Origin: Microbacterium karelineae
Lineage (GTDB): Bacteria; Actinomycetota; Actinomycetes; Actinomycetales; Microbacteriaceae
Assembly (NCBI RefSeq): GCF_009745985.1
Contig: NZ_WFIX01000182.1
Span: 62,001 to 126,000, forward strand
Direction: 5' to 3'
DNA length: 64,000 bases
Shown here: positions 54,056 through 62,584 of the stretch, piece after piece
Layout of the letters: each line of letters starts with the position of its first letter
Numbering within the stretch: position 1 is the first letter of the stretch
Translations under genes and position numbers: made by a program
The notes under the pieces: generated by a model
Told to the model about the DNA's origin: nothing
What the model saw: only the letters and a program-made list of their open reading frames with translations
Databases searched by the model: none

Positions 54056-54966
54056 CGGACGCCCACTCCCCCGGATCCTCCCCACCCCGCTCCCTCGTCA
54101 TCGGCGAGGCGCTCATCGACGAGGTGCGCGGCGCCGACGGGAGCACCGCCCGCACACCGGGCGGCAGCCCGTTCAACGTCGCGATCGGCCTCGCGCGGCT
54201 CGGCGTGCGCGCCGGCCTGCTCGCCCACATCGGCGATGACGACGACGGGCGGATCCTCGCCGCGCGCCTCGCGGACGACGGCGTCGACGACGTCGGCGAG
54301 GCGCACGGCGCGTCGTCCGTCGCGGCCGCGACGCTCGCGGCCGACGGATCCGCGTCGTACGACTTCCGGATCAGCTGGGAGCCGCGCCCGCTGCCCGCGA
54401 TATGGGAGACGCCGTGGACGCACGTCCACATCGGATCCTTCACGGCGTTCTTCGACGAGACGCGCGCGCTGCTGGAGCGCGCGCTCGCGGGCTCCACGGA
54501 TCCGCTCGTGACGTTCGACCCGAACATCCGCGCCGACCTCATCGGCGACCGCGAGGCCGCCGTCCGTCGCGTGCACGAGCTCGCCTCCTCGGCGCACGTC
54601 GTGAAGCTGAGCGACGAGGACGCCGAGTGGATCTTCCCGGGCCTCCCCCTCGACGACGTCGCGAACCGCCTCCTGGGCGACGGGCCGGCGCTCGTCGCGA
54701 TCACACGCGGCGGCGACGGATCCCTGCTCGCGACCGCGCGCGAGCGCGTGAGTCTCCAGGCGCCGCGGGTCTCCGTCGTCGATACGATCGGCGCGGGCGA
54801 CTCCTACATGGCGGCGCTCTCCGCGCACGTCATCGCGCGCGGCGGATCCCTGGCTGACTACGACCGCGACGGCCTCGCCGCGGCGGGCGACGCGGCCCAG
54901 CGCGCCGCCGCGATCACGGTCACGCGCCGCGGCGCGAACCCGCCCACGAGCGCCGAGCTGGGTTGA
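54052..54966 (+). CDS. PfkB-family fructokinase
   Basis: A 304-residue sugar kinase with the sugar-binding GGSPFNVAIGLARLG and the catalytic DTIGAGDSY at the PfkB signature. The start ATG overlaps the stop of the secreted GH32 gene, so it is the last gene of the fructan operon. Phosphorylation of imported fructose to fructose 6-phosphate fits, feeding pfkA at the other end of the locus; other ketohexoses are possible. Confidence 0.88.
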   Translation: MTDAHSPGSSPPRSLVIGEALIDEVRGADGSTARTPGGSPFNVAIGLARLGVRAGLLAHIGDDDDGRILAARLADDGVDDVGEAHGASSVAAATLAADGSASYDFRISWEPRPLPAIWETPWTHVHIGSFTAFFDETRALLERALAGSTDPLVTFDPNIRADLIGDREAAVRRVHELASSAHVVKLSDEDAEWIFPGLPLDDVANRLLGDGPALVAITRGGDGSLLATARERVSLQAPRVSVVDTIGAGDSYMAALSAHVIARGGSLADYDRDGLAAAGDAAQRAAAITVTRRGANPPTSAELG

Positions 54967-55054
54967 GCGCACCCCTGCCCCGTTGATATGACGCGCGCCG
55001 ACCCGGCCTGACGAGCGGAGCGGGCACTCCCCGAGAACGGGGCGCCTGCGAGGC
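54967..55054. terminator. Convergent intergenic region with possible terminator
   Basis: GCCCCGTT (54977-54984) can pair with AACGGGGC (55037-55044), and CCCC/GGGG form a shorter inner hairpin around GAGAAC. A TATGACGCG motif at 54987-54995 repeats that in the hairpin at 4906. It lies between the convergent kinase and helicase genes. Confidence 0.4.
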
Positions 55055-57205
55055 TCAGCCTCCGAGCGCGTCGCGCAGGAGCGACTTGAGCGCCCCGAGC
55101 TGCACCGACTCGATCTCCTCGTCAGTCGTCTGATCGCCGTCGAGGGCGCGCGCGGCGAGCCCCTCCTTGCGGTCGATGAGGTCGGCGATCCGCTGATCGA
55201 TCGTCTGCGCCGCGATGATGCGCCACGCCGTGACCGGCTCGTCCTGGCCGATGCGGTGCACACGGTCGATCGCCTGCGTCTGCTCCGCCGCCGTCCAGCT
55301 CAGCTCGGCCAGCACGACGTTCGACGCCTCCTGGAGGTTGACGCCGACGCCGGCCGCCGTCAGAGAGCAGACCGCGATGCCGACGTGCGGGTCCTCGTTG
55401 AACGCGTCGATCGCCTTCTGGCGCGCCGCCGCGCTCTGCTCGCCGCGGATCGACACGGCCGTGATGCCGGCCTCGCGGAACTGCCGCTCGGCCTGATCCA
55501 TCACGTCGATGTGCTTCGCGAAGAACACGACCTTGCCGACTGACCGCTGCAGCTGGGCCGCGTAGTCCGCCGCCAGCTGCGCCTTGCCCTGACCGATGCG
55601 GCGCACCATCGAGAACACGTTGTCGCCCTCGGCGCCCACCGCGCGGGACTCCTCGAGCTCGCCCGATGCGACGAGGTGCACGATGTCCTCGTCGATCTCG
55701 TGCGCCCCGAGGCCGCGGTCGCCGCGCGCCTCGATGATGCGGCGATACCGCGTGACGAGGCGCTTCGCGAGCTCGCGCTCAGCCTGCGCGATGGAACGGC
55801 CGAACTCGTCGTCGAGCTGCACGGGCATGTCGGCGATGAGCTTGTCGGGAAGGTCGCGCGCGACGTCCTTCTTCCGGCGGCGCACGATGCCCATGTCGAT
55901 GACCGACTGTCGCGCTGCCGGATAGAACGCCTTGTCGGCGGGCGTGTAGCCCGTGGCGTCGAGGCGCTCCATGAGCTCCGGGCCCGGCTTCGTGCCGTCG
56001 GCCCAGCCGAGGAAGCGCCAGATCGCATCGAAGTCCTCGACATCGTTGATGAGCGGCGTTCCCGTGAGGGCGAGGAGCAGCGGGTCCCCGTTCGGCGTCG
56101 TCTCGCGCACGCGCTGGGCGAGGGCGAGCACGTTCTGCGAGCGCTGCGACGAGAGGTTCTTGATGAAGTGCGCCTCGTCGACAACCATGCCGCGCAGGCC
56201 GACCTCGGCGAGCCAGCCCAGGTGGCGATCGAGGATCTCGTAGTTCACGATGAACACATCGGCGAACGCGTCGACGTCCTTGCCGTCGCCCATGATGACG
56301 CTCGCGCGGCGCTGCGGCGTCCAGCGCTCGACCTCGCGCGCCCAGTTCATCTTGACGACGTTCGGCACGACCACGAGCAGCGGATACGCGTCGGCGACGG
56401 AGGCCGCGAGGACCGACTGCGCGGTCTTTCCGAGGCCCGGTTCGTCGGCGAGGAGGAAGCGGCGGTGCCCGTCGCGGACCGCCTCGATGAAGCGCGACTG
56501 GTGTCGCATGATCTCGAGACCGCGCGGCGACAGCCGGTCGAACTCGGGCACCTCGGGCAGCGGCATCGTGGCGGCTCCCCCGCCGGCGCCCTGCGCGAAC
56601 GCCTTGTACAGCGGCCCCATGAGCTCCCAGCTGTCGAGCCGGCGGCGCGGGTGGGCCACGGGGACGCAGCGCGTCGGGTCGGGTGCGAGGAACGGGTTCG
56701 ACTCGATGCGTGCGTCGACCTGCGGGGGCCGCACGGCGCGCTCGGCCGCGACGGCCGGAACGATCGGCTCGGCGACAGCGGGCTTCGCGTCGTCGATGAC
56801 GAGCTCCTCGGGCGCGAGCTCGACGCCGGCGTCGAGCAGCCAGTCGCGCCGCATGCGCCGCGCGACGGGGCTCGTCGCCTGGTCGACCTCGAGCAGCTGG
56901 ATGAGCGACGTGTCGCGGGCCGCGGTCTTCGCGAGGATCGTCGCGACGCCGTCGAGGCGCTTGAGCAGCTCCGCCCGCGGCGTCGCGCCGAGGGCCTCGT
57001 CGGCCTTCACCCTGGCGCGCTCCTCGCGCACCAGGAACGCGATCACCTGGAACTTGATGCGATTGGTCGGCCCGAGCTTGTTCTTCTGGGCCTTCGCCTC
57101 GACCTCGCGCACCTTGCGCGCGAGGATCGGGATGATGGGCGCCTCGTCGTCGCGACGTGCGGACGAGGACTTCTTGCGCTGCCGCGCGGGTGCCGTAGTC
57201 GGCAT
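55055..57205 (-). CDS. SNF2/RapA-type DEAD-like helicase
   Basis: A 716-residue ATP-dependent nucleic-acid translocase. The Walker A motif is GLGKT at 257-261, the DEAH box is at 343-346 (VVDEAHFIKN), the TGTP motif III is in LALTGTPLIND, and motif VI is VHRIGQ. The N-terminal 240 residues contain a charged helical region with no recognised domain. Such proteins remodel protein-DNA complexes or recycle RNA polymerase; no restriction or defence partner is adjacent. AGGAGG precedes the ATG. Confidence 0.88.
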   Translation of the reverse strand: MPTTAPARQRKKSSSARRDDEAPIIPILARKVREVEAKAQKNKLGPTNRIKFQVIAFLVREERARVKADEALGATPRAELLKRLDGVATILAKTAARDTSLIQLLEVDQATSPVARRMRRDWLLDAGVELAPEELVIDDAKPAVAEPIVPAVAAERAVRPPQVDARIESNPFLAPDPTRCVPVAHPRRRLDSWELMGPLYKAFAQGAGGGAATMPLPEVPEFDRLSPRGLEIMRHQSRFIEAVRDGHRRFLLADEPGLGKTAQSVLAASVADAYPLLVVVPNVVKMNWAREVERWTPQRRASVIMGDGKDVDAFADVFIVNYEILDRHLGWLAEVGLRGMVVDEAHFIKNLSSQRSQNVLALAQRVRETTPNGDPLLLALTGTPLINDVEDFDAIWRFLGWADGTKPGPELMERLDATGYTPADKAFYPAARQSVIDMGIVRRRKKDVARDLPDKLIADMPVQLDDEFGRSIAQAERELAKRLVTRYRRIIEARGDRGLGAHEIDEDIVHLVASGELEESRAVGAEGDNVFSMVRRIGQGKAQLAADYAAQLQRSVGKVVFFAKHIDVMDQAERQFREAGITAVSIRGEQSAAARQKAIDAFNEDPHVGIAVCSLTAAGVGVNLQEASNVVLAELSWTAAEQTQAIDRVHRIGQDEPVTAWRIIAAQTIDQRIADLIDRKEGLAARALDGDQTTDEEIESVQLGALKSLLRDALGG

Positions 57206-57386
57206 GCTCCTCCTGAGCCTTCATCGCCGTGGGCCTGTTCAGCCGACGGGCCGTGAGGTCTTTCGTCGCGGATCGCGGCGCCGAACCGGGTGGGGTCGAC
57301 GCGGCCGGAGAGCCCGACCACAATGCTCCGCGGGTGACGGAGGCCAGTCTACGCCATTCCCGCGGGATCTCCACGATTGCGGCGGG

Positions 57387-57392
57387 TAGCCT
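57387..57392 (+). promoter_or_regulatory. -10 element of deoC (leaderless type)
   Basis: TAGCCT, 6 bp before the deoC ATG, with no ribosome site between. The rest of 57206-57398 is the divergent promoter region of the helicase and deoC; no operator was recognised. Confidence 0.6.
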
Positions 57393-57398
57393 GGCCGC

Positions 57399-58118
57399 AT
57401 GGCAATCGAGCTCACAGAGAAGCACGTCGCGCAGGCGATCGACCACGCGATCCTCAAACCGAACCTCATCCGCGCGGACGTCGACCGCGAGCTCGACATC
57501 GCAGCGGAATGGGGCGTCTTCAGCGTCTGCGTGCGGCCGTCGGACGTCGCCTACGCCGTCGCGCGTCTCGACGGCACCGGCGTCGCGGTCGGCACCGTGA
57601 TCGGCTTCCCGCACGGCACGACATCGACCGCCGCGAAGGTCGCCGAGCTCCGCCAGGCGAAGGCCGACGGCGCGAGCGAGTTCGACATGGTGATCCACAT
57701 CGGCGGCCTGCTCAGCGGAGAGGACGAGCGCGTCGTCGACGACATCCGCGCGGTCGTCGACGCGGCGGAGGGATCCGTGTCGAAGGTGATCCTCGAGACG
57801 AGCTTCCTGGACGACGAGCAGATCGCCCGCGGCTCGCGCCTGACGGAGCAGGGCGGCGCGACGTTCGTCAAGACCTCGACGGGCTTCGCCGGCGGCGGCG
57901 CTACCGTGGAGCACGTCTCGCTCATGCGTGCGACGGTGTCGGACGCGGTGCAGGTGAAGGCGTCGGGCGGCGTGCGCGGCCTCGATTCGGCCGCGGCCAT
58001 GCTCGCGGCCGGGGCGACGCGCCTCGGCACGAGCGCGAGCGCGACGATCCTCGGCGAGCTGCGCGCACGGATCGCGGGCGGCGAGGCGACGACCGCCGAG
58101 GACGCCTCCAGCTACTGA
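57399..58118 (+). CDS. deoC: Deoxyribose-phosphate aldolase
   Basis: Splits 2-deoxyribose 5-phosphate into glyceraldehyde 3-phosphate and acetaldehyde in nucleoside salvage. The 239-residue TIM barrel has the Schiff-base Lys158 (ATFVKTSTGF), Lys187 (QVKASGGVR) and Asp96 (EFDMVIH). It stands alone, without other deo genes, and converges with ribF; the two stop codons lie in one palindrome. Confidence 0.95.
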   Translation: MAIELTEKHVAQAIDHAILKPNLIRADVDRELDIAAEWGVFSVCVRPSDVAYAVARLDGTGVAVGTVIGFPHGTTSTAAKVAELRQAKADGASEFDMVIHIGGLLSGEDERVVDDIRAVVDAAEGSVSKVILETSFLDDEQIARGSRLTEQGGATFVKTSTGFAGGGATVEHVSLMRATVSDAVQVKASGGVRGLDSAAAMLAAGATRLGTSASATILGELRARIAGGEATTAEDASSY

Positions 58119-58131
58119 CGCGGTCGCGTCA
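58116..58131. terminator. Palindrome holding both convergent stop codons
   Basis: TGACGCG (58116-58122) and CGCGTCA (58125-58131) around GT. The left TGA ends deoC, and the right TCA is the ribF stop on the other strand. The stem is short; termination activity is uncertain. Confidence 0.4.
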
Positions 58132-59103
58132 CCGGCTGAGCAGGATGCGCGCGGATTCCACGTCCGCGCGCATCTGCGCGATGAGCGGATCGAGGCCGTC
58201 GAAGGCGACCATGCCGCGGATCCGGTGCGCGAACTCGACGTCGACCGTGCGGTCGTACAGGTCGAGGTCGTCGCGATCCAGCACGTGCGCCTCGACGACC
58301 CGGTTCTCGACGTCGTCGAACGTCGGATTCGTGCCGACGGAGATCGCCGCGGGGTACCGCGCCCCCATGCCGAGCTCGCCCTCGGGGCGCCGCACGACGA
58401 CCCAGCCTGCGTAGACGCCGTCCGCCGGGACGAATCCCGTGAGATCGGGGGCGAGGTTCGCGGTCGGGAACCCGAGCTCGCGCCCCCGGCGCAGCCCGCG
58501 CACCACGGCGCCCCGGACGGCGTGCGTGCGCCCGAGGAGCTTCGCCGCCCGCTCGACGTCGCCGGACGCGAGGAGCTCGCGGATCCAGGTCGATGACACC
58601 CGCCGCCCCTCGTCGCCCCCGATGGCGCCGCTCGCGATGTCGTCGATCACGTCGACCGCGAATCCGTGCTCGGCGCCCATCCGCAGCAGGAGTTCGACGT
58701 CGCCCGCTCCGCCGTGCCCGAACCGGAAGTCCCTCCCGACGAGCAGGTGCGTCGCGCGCAGCGCGCGGACGAGGTACCTCGTCACGAACTCCTCCGCCGG
58801 AACCGCTGCGAGTTCGGCGTCGAAGCGCAGCACGAGAGCCGCGTCGAGTCCCGTCGCGGCCAGCAGGTCGATCTTCTGCTCGACGCCGACGAGCGACTCC
58901 GGGCAGTGCTCCGGGGCGATCGTGGCGAGCGGGTTGCGGTCGAACGTCACGGCGACGGTCTTCGCATCGAACGAGGCGGCATCGACGAGGAGCTTGTCGA
59001 TGATCGCCCTGTGCCCGGCGTGGACCCCGTCGAACTTGCCGATCGCGACGACCGTGCGCCCGAGGTCGGCGGGGATCTCCGACGCATCGCGCATCACGAT
59101 CAT
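58129..59103 (-). CDS. ribF: Bifunctional riboflavin kinase/FAD synthetase
   Basis: Makes FMN and FAD from riboflavin. The 324-residue protein has the N-terminal nucleotidyltransferase domain (VVAIGKFDGVHAGHRAII, then FRFGHGGAGDVELL and STWIRELLASGDV) and the C-terminal kinase domain (FPTANLAPD, DGVYAGWVVV, SVGTNPTF). The start ATG overlaps the stop of the upstream membrane-protein gene (ATGA); the frame is open upstream only as overlap. Confidence 0.95.
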   Translation of the reverse strand: MIVMRDASEIPADLGRTVVAIGKFDGVHAGHRAIIDKLLVDAASFDAKTVAVTFDRNPLATIAPEHCPESLVGVEQKIDLLAATGLDAALVLRFDAELAAVPAEEFVTRYLVRALRATHLLVGRDFRFGHGGAGDVELLLRMGAEHGFAVDVIDDIASGAIGGDEGRRVSSTWIRELLASGDVERAAKLLGRTHAVRGAVVRGLRRGRELGFPTANLAPDLTGFVPADGVYAGWVVVRRPEGELGMGARYPAAISVGTNPTFDDVENRVVEAHVLDRDDLDLYDRTVDVEFAHRIRGMVAFDGLDPLIAQMRADVESARILLSR

Positions 59104-59528
59104 GCGGCGGCCTCCGCACGACCAGGTCGGCGCGATGCGAGATACCAGAGCCCGATGAAGGGCAGCGCGAGCGGCACCCAGACGTATCCCTGCCCGTAGA
59201 GCGACCACACAGTCGCGTCGGCGTGGAACACGTCGGGGACCACCCAGCTGAGGGTGCCGATCACGAGCACGCCGACGAGCTCGAACAGCACGGCGACCCA
59301 GGCGACGCGATACCAGGCGGCGCCCTTCGACAGCAGCAGCGCGACCGTCGCGAGGATGTACACGACGGCGGCCGCGGCGCTCAGCAGGTACGGTACCGGT
59401 GCCTGGTCGAACCGCCCCGCGATCTGGACGAACGAGCGGCCCGTCGCGGCGAGGGCCATGACGGCGTACACGAACGTGAGCACCGTTCCGATGCCGGTGA
59501 TGCGGCGGGATGTGCGGGTGGGAGACAT
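59100..59528 (-). CDS. Four-helix membrane protein of unknown function
   Basis: A 142-residue protein with four predicted membrane helices (about residues 12-35, 46-66, 72-98, 112-132). It is translationally coupled to ribF by a 4-bp overlap. Small membrane proteins of this kind occur beside ribF in related actinobacteria; no function is known. Confidence 0.75.
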   Translation of the reverse strand: MSPTRTSRRITGIGTVLTFVYAVMALAATGRSFVQIAGRFDQAPVPYLLSAAAAVVYILATVALLLSKGAAWYRVAWVAVLFELVGVLVIGTLSWVVPDVFHADATVWSLYGQGYVWVPLALPFIGLWYLASRRPGRAEAAA

Positions 59529-59569
59529 AGCGGATCCAGCTTAGTGATCCGCGCCTGACACTCGGCCGT

Positions 59570-59941
59570 TCACGCCGCCGACGGAAGCGTCCAGATCACG
59601 TGCATGCGGTAGACCATGACGGCGACCGCGAGGGCGAGCACCCCCATGACGACGACGCTCCACCGGCCACGGTCCACGAATGCCCAGACGATGCCGCCGA
59701 TCGGGAGGATCGCGGCCGACACGAGGTAGGTCCAGAACTCGAGGAGATCCCCCGTCGGGGCGTTCCCCACGAACGGCGCGACGATCGCGACGACGATCTG
59801 CGCGACGAGCAGCAGCTGGACGAGGGCGAGGGCGCCGACCGAGACATCGCCGGGGCGGCGTCCGGCGAGGCCGAGCACGACGCAGAGCACACCGGCGAGA
59901 GCCGCGACCGCGACCTGCGCGATCGTGAACCAGAGGATCAT
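59570..59941 (-). CDS. Small four-helix membrane protein of unknown function
   Basis: A 123-residue, almost entirely hydrophobic protein with four predicted helices, ending HVIWTLPSAA. It overlaps the truB stop by four bases (ATGA) and precedes a second small membrane protein. No family motif is recognised. Confidence 0.75.
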   Translation of the reverse strand: MILWFTIAQVAVAALAGVLCVVLGLAGRRPGDVSVGALALVQLLLVAQIVVAIVAPFVGNAPTGDLLEFWTYLVSAAILPIGGIVWAFVDRGRWSVVVMGVLALAVAVMVYRMHVIWTLPSAA

Positions 59942-60837
59942 CGCGCCGGCCCGTCCTGCGGCTCGGGCATGTTCATGACGCTCTTCATCGCGGATCCGCG
60001 GCGCTCGACGACGCCGATGAGCACGCCGCCAGGATCGATCGCCGCGCGCAGGCCGTCAAACGGCTCCGGCGCCTCGACGCGCTTGCCGTGGCGCAGATCA
60101 CGCGCGCTGTCCGCGGACACGTCGAGCCCGCCGAGCACACGCCGCGCGGCGTCGGCGGGGCTCACGAGGGCCGCGCCTTCGAGGTCGTCGGCCCCCGGGG
60201 CGCCCTCGACGTCGAACGACCCGATCCGCGTGCGGCGGAGCATCGTCAGATGCCCGCCCACCCCGAGGGCAGCGCCGAGGTCGCGCGCGAGGGCTCGGAT
60301 GTACGTGCCCGAGGAGCAGTCGACCTCGACGTCGAGATCGATGACGCCGGCGCTGCGGCGCACTGCGGAGATCTCGAAGCGCGAGATGGTGACATCGCGC
60401 GCCTTCAGCTCGACCTCCTCCCCCGCGCGGACCCGGTCGTACGCCCGCCTGCCGTCGACCTTGATCGCCGAGACGGAGCTCGGCACCTGCGAGATCTCGC
60501 CTGTGAGGGCGGCGATGCCGTCGCGGATCCCCTCGTCCGTGACGCCCGCGATGGCGTCCGCCGAGGCCGTTCTGTCGATGTCGCCGTCCGCGTCGTCGGT
60601 CGTGGTCGTCTGGCCCAGCCGGATCGTGGCCAGATAGGTCTTGTCGAGCCCGACGATGAAGGTGAGCAGCCGCGTCGCTGCCTCGACGCCGACGATCAGC
60701 AGCCCCGTCGCCATCGGGTCGAGTGTGCCGGCATGCCCGACCTTCCGGGTGCCGCGCGCGCGTCGCGCACGGGCGACGACATCGTGAGACGTGATTCCCG
60801 AGGGTTTGTCGACGAGCAGGATCCCGGATTCGGCCAT
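59938..60837 (-). CDS. truB: tRNA pseudouridine(55) synthase
   Basis: Modifies U55 in the T-loop of tRNAs. The 299-residue protein starts MAESGILLVDKPSGITSHDV and has the catalytic Asp40 in HAGTLDPMATG and the KxxGRRAY motif in SAIKVDGRRAYDRV. TAGGCT (minus strand, 60845-60850) lies 7 bp before this ATG, supporting the shorter start over one eleven codons upstream. It leads a truB-membrane-membrane-ribF operon. Confidence 0.95.
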   Translation of the reverse strand: MAESGILLVDKPSGITSHDVVARARRARGTRKVGHAGTLDPMATGLLIVGVEAATRLLTFIVGLDKTYLATIRLGQTTTTDDADGDIDRTASADAIAGVTDEGIRDGIAALTGEISQVPSSVSAIKVDGRRAYDRVRAGEEVELKARDVTISRFEISAVRRSAGVIDLDVEVDCSSGTYIRALARDLGAALGVGGHLTMLRRTRIGSFDVEGAPGADDLEGAALVSPADAARRVLGGLDVSADSARDLRHGKRVEAPEPFDGLRAAIDPGGVLIGVVERRGSAMKSVMNMPEPQDGPAR

Positions 60838-60907
60838 GCGCTCCAGCCTATTCCGGGTCGATGCCCGCATCCTCCGAGCCCGCCCTCAGGCCCACCCGCG
60901 CGGGCGA

Positions 60908-61573
60908 TCAGGCGCAGGGCTCGTAGGCGGGTTCCTCGCCCGAGATGACCGAGACGGACACGGCGCCGTCGTAGCCGTCGAGGTAGGTGAAGACGAGCGC
61001 GCCCGCCCCGTCGTCGTCGGCGATCGTGACGAAGGTGCGGTCTGCGATCGCGGAGCTCGACTCGTCGGCGGAGTCGTACGTGCCGAGCACCTGCGACTTC
61101 GTCGATCCGAGGCCGAGGTCCTCCTCCGTGCGGGGGCCGACGCCCATCGTGTCGCCATTCCAGCCGACGCTGATCTCCACGACGTCGTCGGAGTCGTCGC
61201 GGTCCTTGATGATCATGATGTCGTACGCGTTGTCATCGGCGTATCCGTACGCCACGCCGTCGCAGTCGAGCGGCCCGATGCCCGACGCGCGGATCTCCTT
61301 GAGCGCGTCGTCATAGTCGGCCGCGACCTCGACCGGGCCGATGCCGTGCTCCGTGACGACCCACGAGTCGGGATCCGCCGGGTCGTTCGTCGGCGCCGCC
61401 TCCGGCGTGGGGGTCGGCGTCGGGAGCGCCGACGTGCCGAGCGACGTCGATGCCTCGGGCGAAGGCGCCTCGGGGACGGTCGGGACCTCGGTCGAGCAGG
61501 CCGCGAACGCGCCCGCACCCAGGATCAGCGCCGCGGCGGCGGCGCTGGCACGGCGCGCGCGGGGGTGCGTCAT
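60908..61573 (-). CDS. Lipoprotein of unknown function
   Basis: A 221-residue protein with a signal peptide and lipobox (GAFAACS, Cys at 26), then a Pro/Thr/Glu-rich linker (PTPTPTPEAAPTND) and a compact acidic domain with two Cys (LDCDGV and the C-terminal PCA), probably disulfide-bonded. It is anchored outside the membrane. It lies between truB and the divergent mutY. No family is recognised. Confidence 0.75.
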   Translation of the reverse strand: MTHPRARRASAAAAALILGAGAFAACSTEVPTVPEAPSPEASTSLGTSALPTPTPTPEAAPTNDPADPDSWVVTEHGIGPVEVAADYDDALKEIRASGIGPLDCDGVAYGYADDNAYDIMIIKDRDDSDDVVEISVGWNGDTMGVGPRTEEDLGLGSTKSQVLGTYDSADESSSAIADRTFVTIADDDGAGALVFTYLDGYDGAVSVSVISGEEPAYEPCA

Positions 61574-61707
61574 GGTGTCTCCGGGGGATCGTCGAACGTA
61601 CTGTGTGCGGCTCCTGCGAGACTACGCGGCGAATGACACAGGACGGTCACGAAACCGGGAGGGAATGCAACCGTTCGATCACGATCGCCTCGACATACAC
61701 TGATCGG

Positions 61708-62580
61708 ATGCCCTCCCCTCGCCTCGCCGGCGCGCTCGCACCCTGGTATCGGCACGCGGCTCGCGACCTGCCCTGGCGTCGCCCCGGGTTCGGCGCCTGG
61801 GGCACGCTCGTGAGCGAGTTCATGCTGCAGCAGACCCCCGTGAGCCGCGTGATCCCGCGCCTCGAGGCCTGGCTCGAGCGGTGGCCGACGCCGGCCGATC
61901 TCGCGGCCGCCGCGCCGGCGGATGCCGTCACGCAGTGGGCGAACCTCGGCTATCCGCGCCGTGCCCTCTGGCTGCACCGCGCGGCCGTCGAGATCCGCGA
62001 CCGGCACGCGGGAGTCGTCCCCCGAGACGTCGACGCCCTGCTCGCTCTCACCGGGATCGGCGACTACACGGCCCGCGCCGTCGCCGTCTTCGCGTACGGC
62101 GATCGCCACCCCGTCGTCGACACGAACACGCGGCGCGTGCTCGCGCGAGCGATCGACGGCTCGGCCCACCCGGGCGCGGCACACCGCCGCGACCTCGAGA
62201 AGATGGCGGCGCTGCTGCCCGAGTCGGCCGGCGAGGCGGCGATCGTGAACGCCGCAGCCATGGAGCTCGGCCAGACCATCTGCACGGCCCGCGCGCCGCG
62301 GTGCGGCGAATGCCCTGTGCGCGCCGAGTGCGCATGGGTGGCGGCCGGATCCCCCGCTACGCCGGACACGCGCCGGAAGCAGGCGCGCTACGAGGGCAGC
62401 GACCGGCAGGCCCGCGGCATCGTCCTCGGCGCGCTGCGCGCCGCGGATCCCGAGCCGCTGCCAGCGGCGGCCCTGCTGATCGACTGGCCCGATCGCGCCC
62501 AGCGCGACCGGGCGATCGCGTCGCTCTTCGACGACGGTCTCATCGCGTCGGACGGCGAGCTCGTGTCGCTGCCGCGCTGA
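61708..62580 (+). CDS. mutY: A/G-specific adenine glycosylase
   Basis: Removes adenine mispaired with 8-oxoguanine. The 290-residue protein has catalytic Glu37 (SEFMLQQT), the helix-hairpin-helix LTGIGDYTARAV, catalytic Asp138 (VVDTNTRRV) and the 4Fe-4S loop CTARAPRCGECPVRAEC (C-x6-C-x2-C-x5-C). The C-terminal 8-oxoG recognition domain is shorter than in E. coli, as in other actinobacteria. TACACT at 61696-61701 lies 6 bp before the ATG (leaderless), which decides the start over a long open frame upstream. Confidence 0.94.
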   Translation: MPSPRLAGALAPWYRHAARDLPWRRPGFGAWGTLVSEFMLQQTPVSRVIPRLEAWLERWPTPADLAAAAPADAVTQWANLGYPRRALWLHRAAVEIRDRHAGVVPRDVDALLALTGIGDYTARAVAVFAYGDRHPVVDTNTRRVLARAIDGSAHPGAAHRRDLEKMAALLPESAGEAAIVNAAAMELGQTICTARAPRCGECPVRAECAWVAAGSPATPDTRRKQARYEGSDRQARGIVLGALRAADPEPLPAAALLIDWPDRAQRDRAIASLFDDGLIASDGELVSLPR

Positions 62581-62584
62581 CGCC

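Noticed and set aside
55055-57205. Helicase as part of a defence system
   Set aside because: No nuclease, methylase or other defence partner is next to it; neighbours are housekeeping or sugar genes.
61450-61707. MutY start about 86 codons upstream
   Set aside because: The added sequence overlaps the divergent lipoprotein gene and is not family-like; TACACT and the ATG at 61708 fit better.
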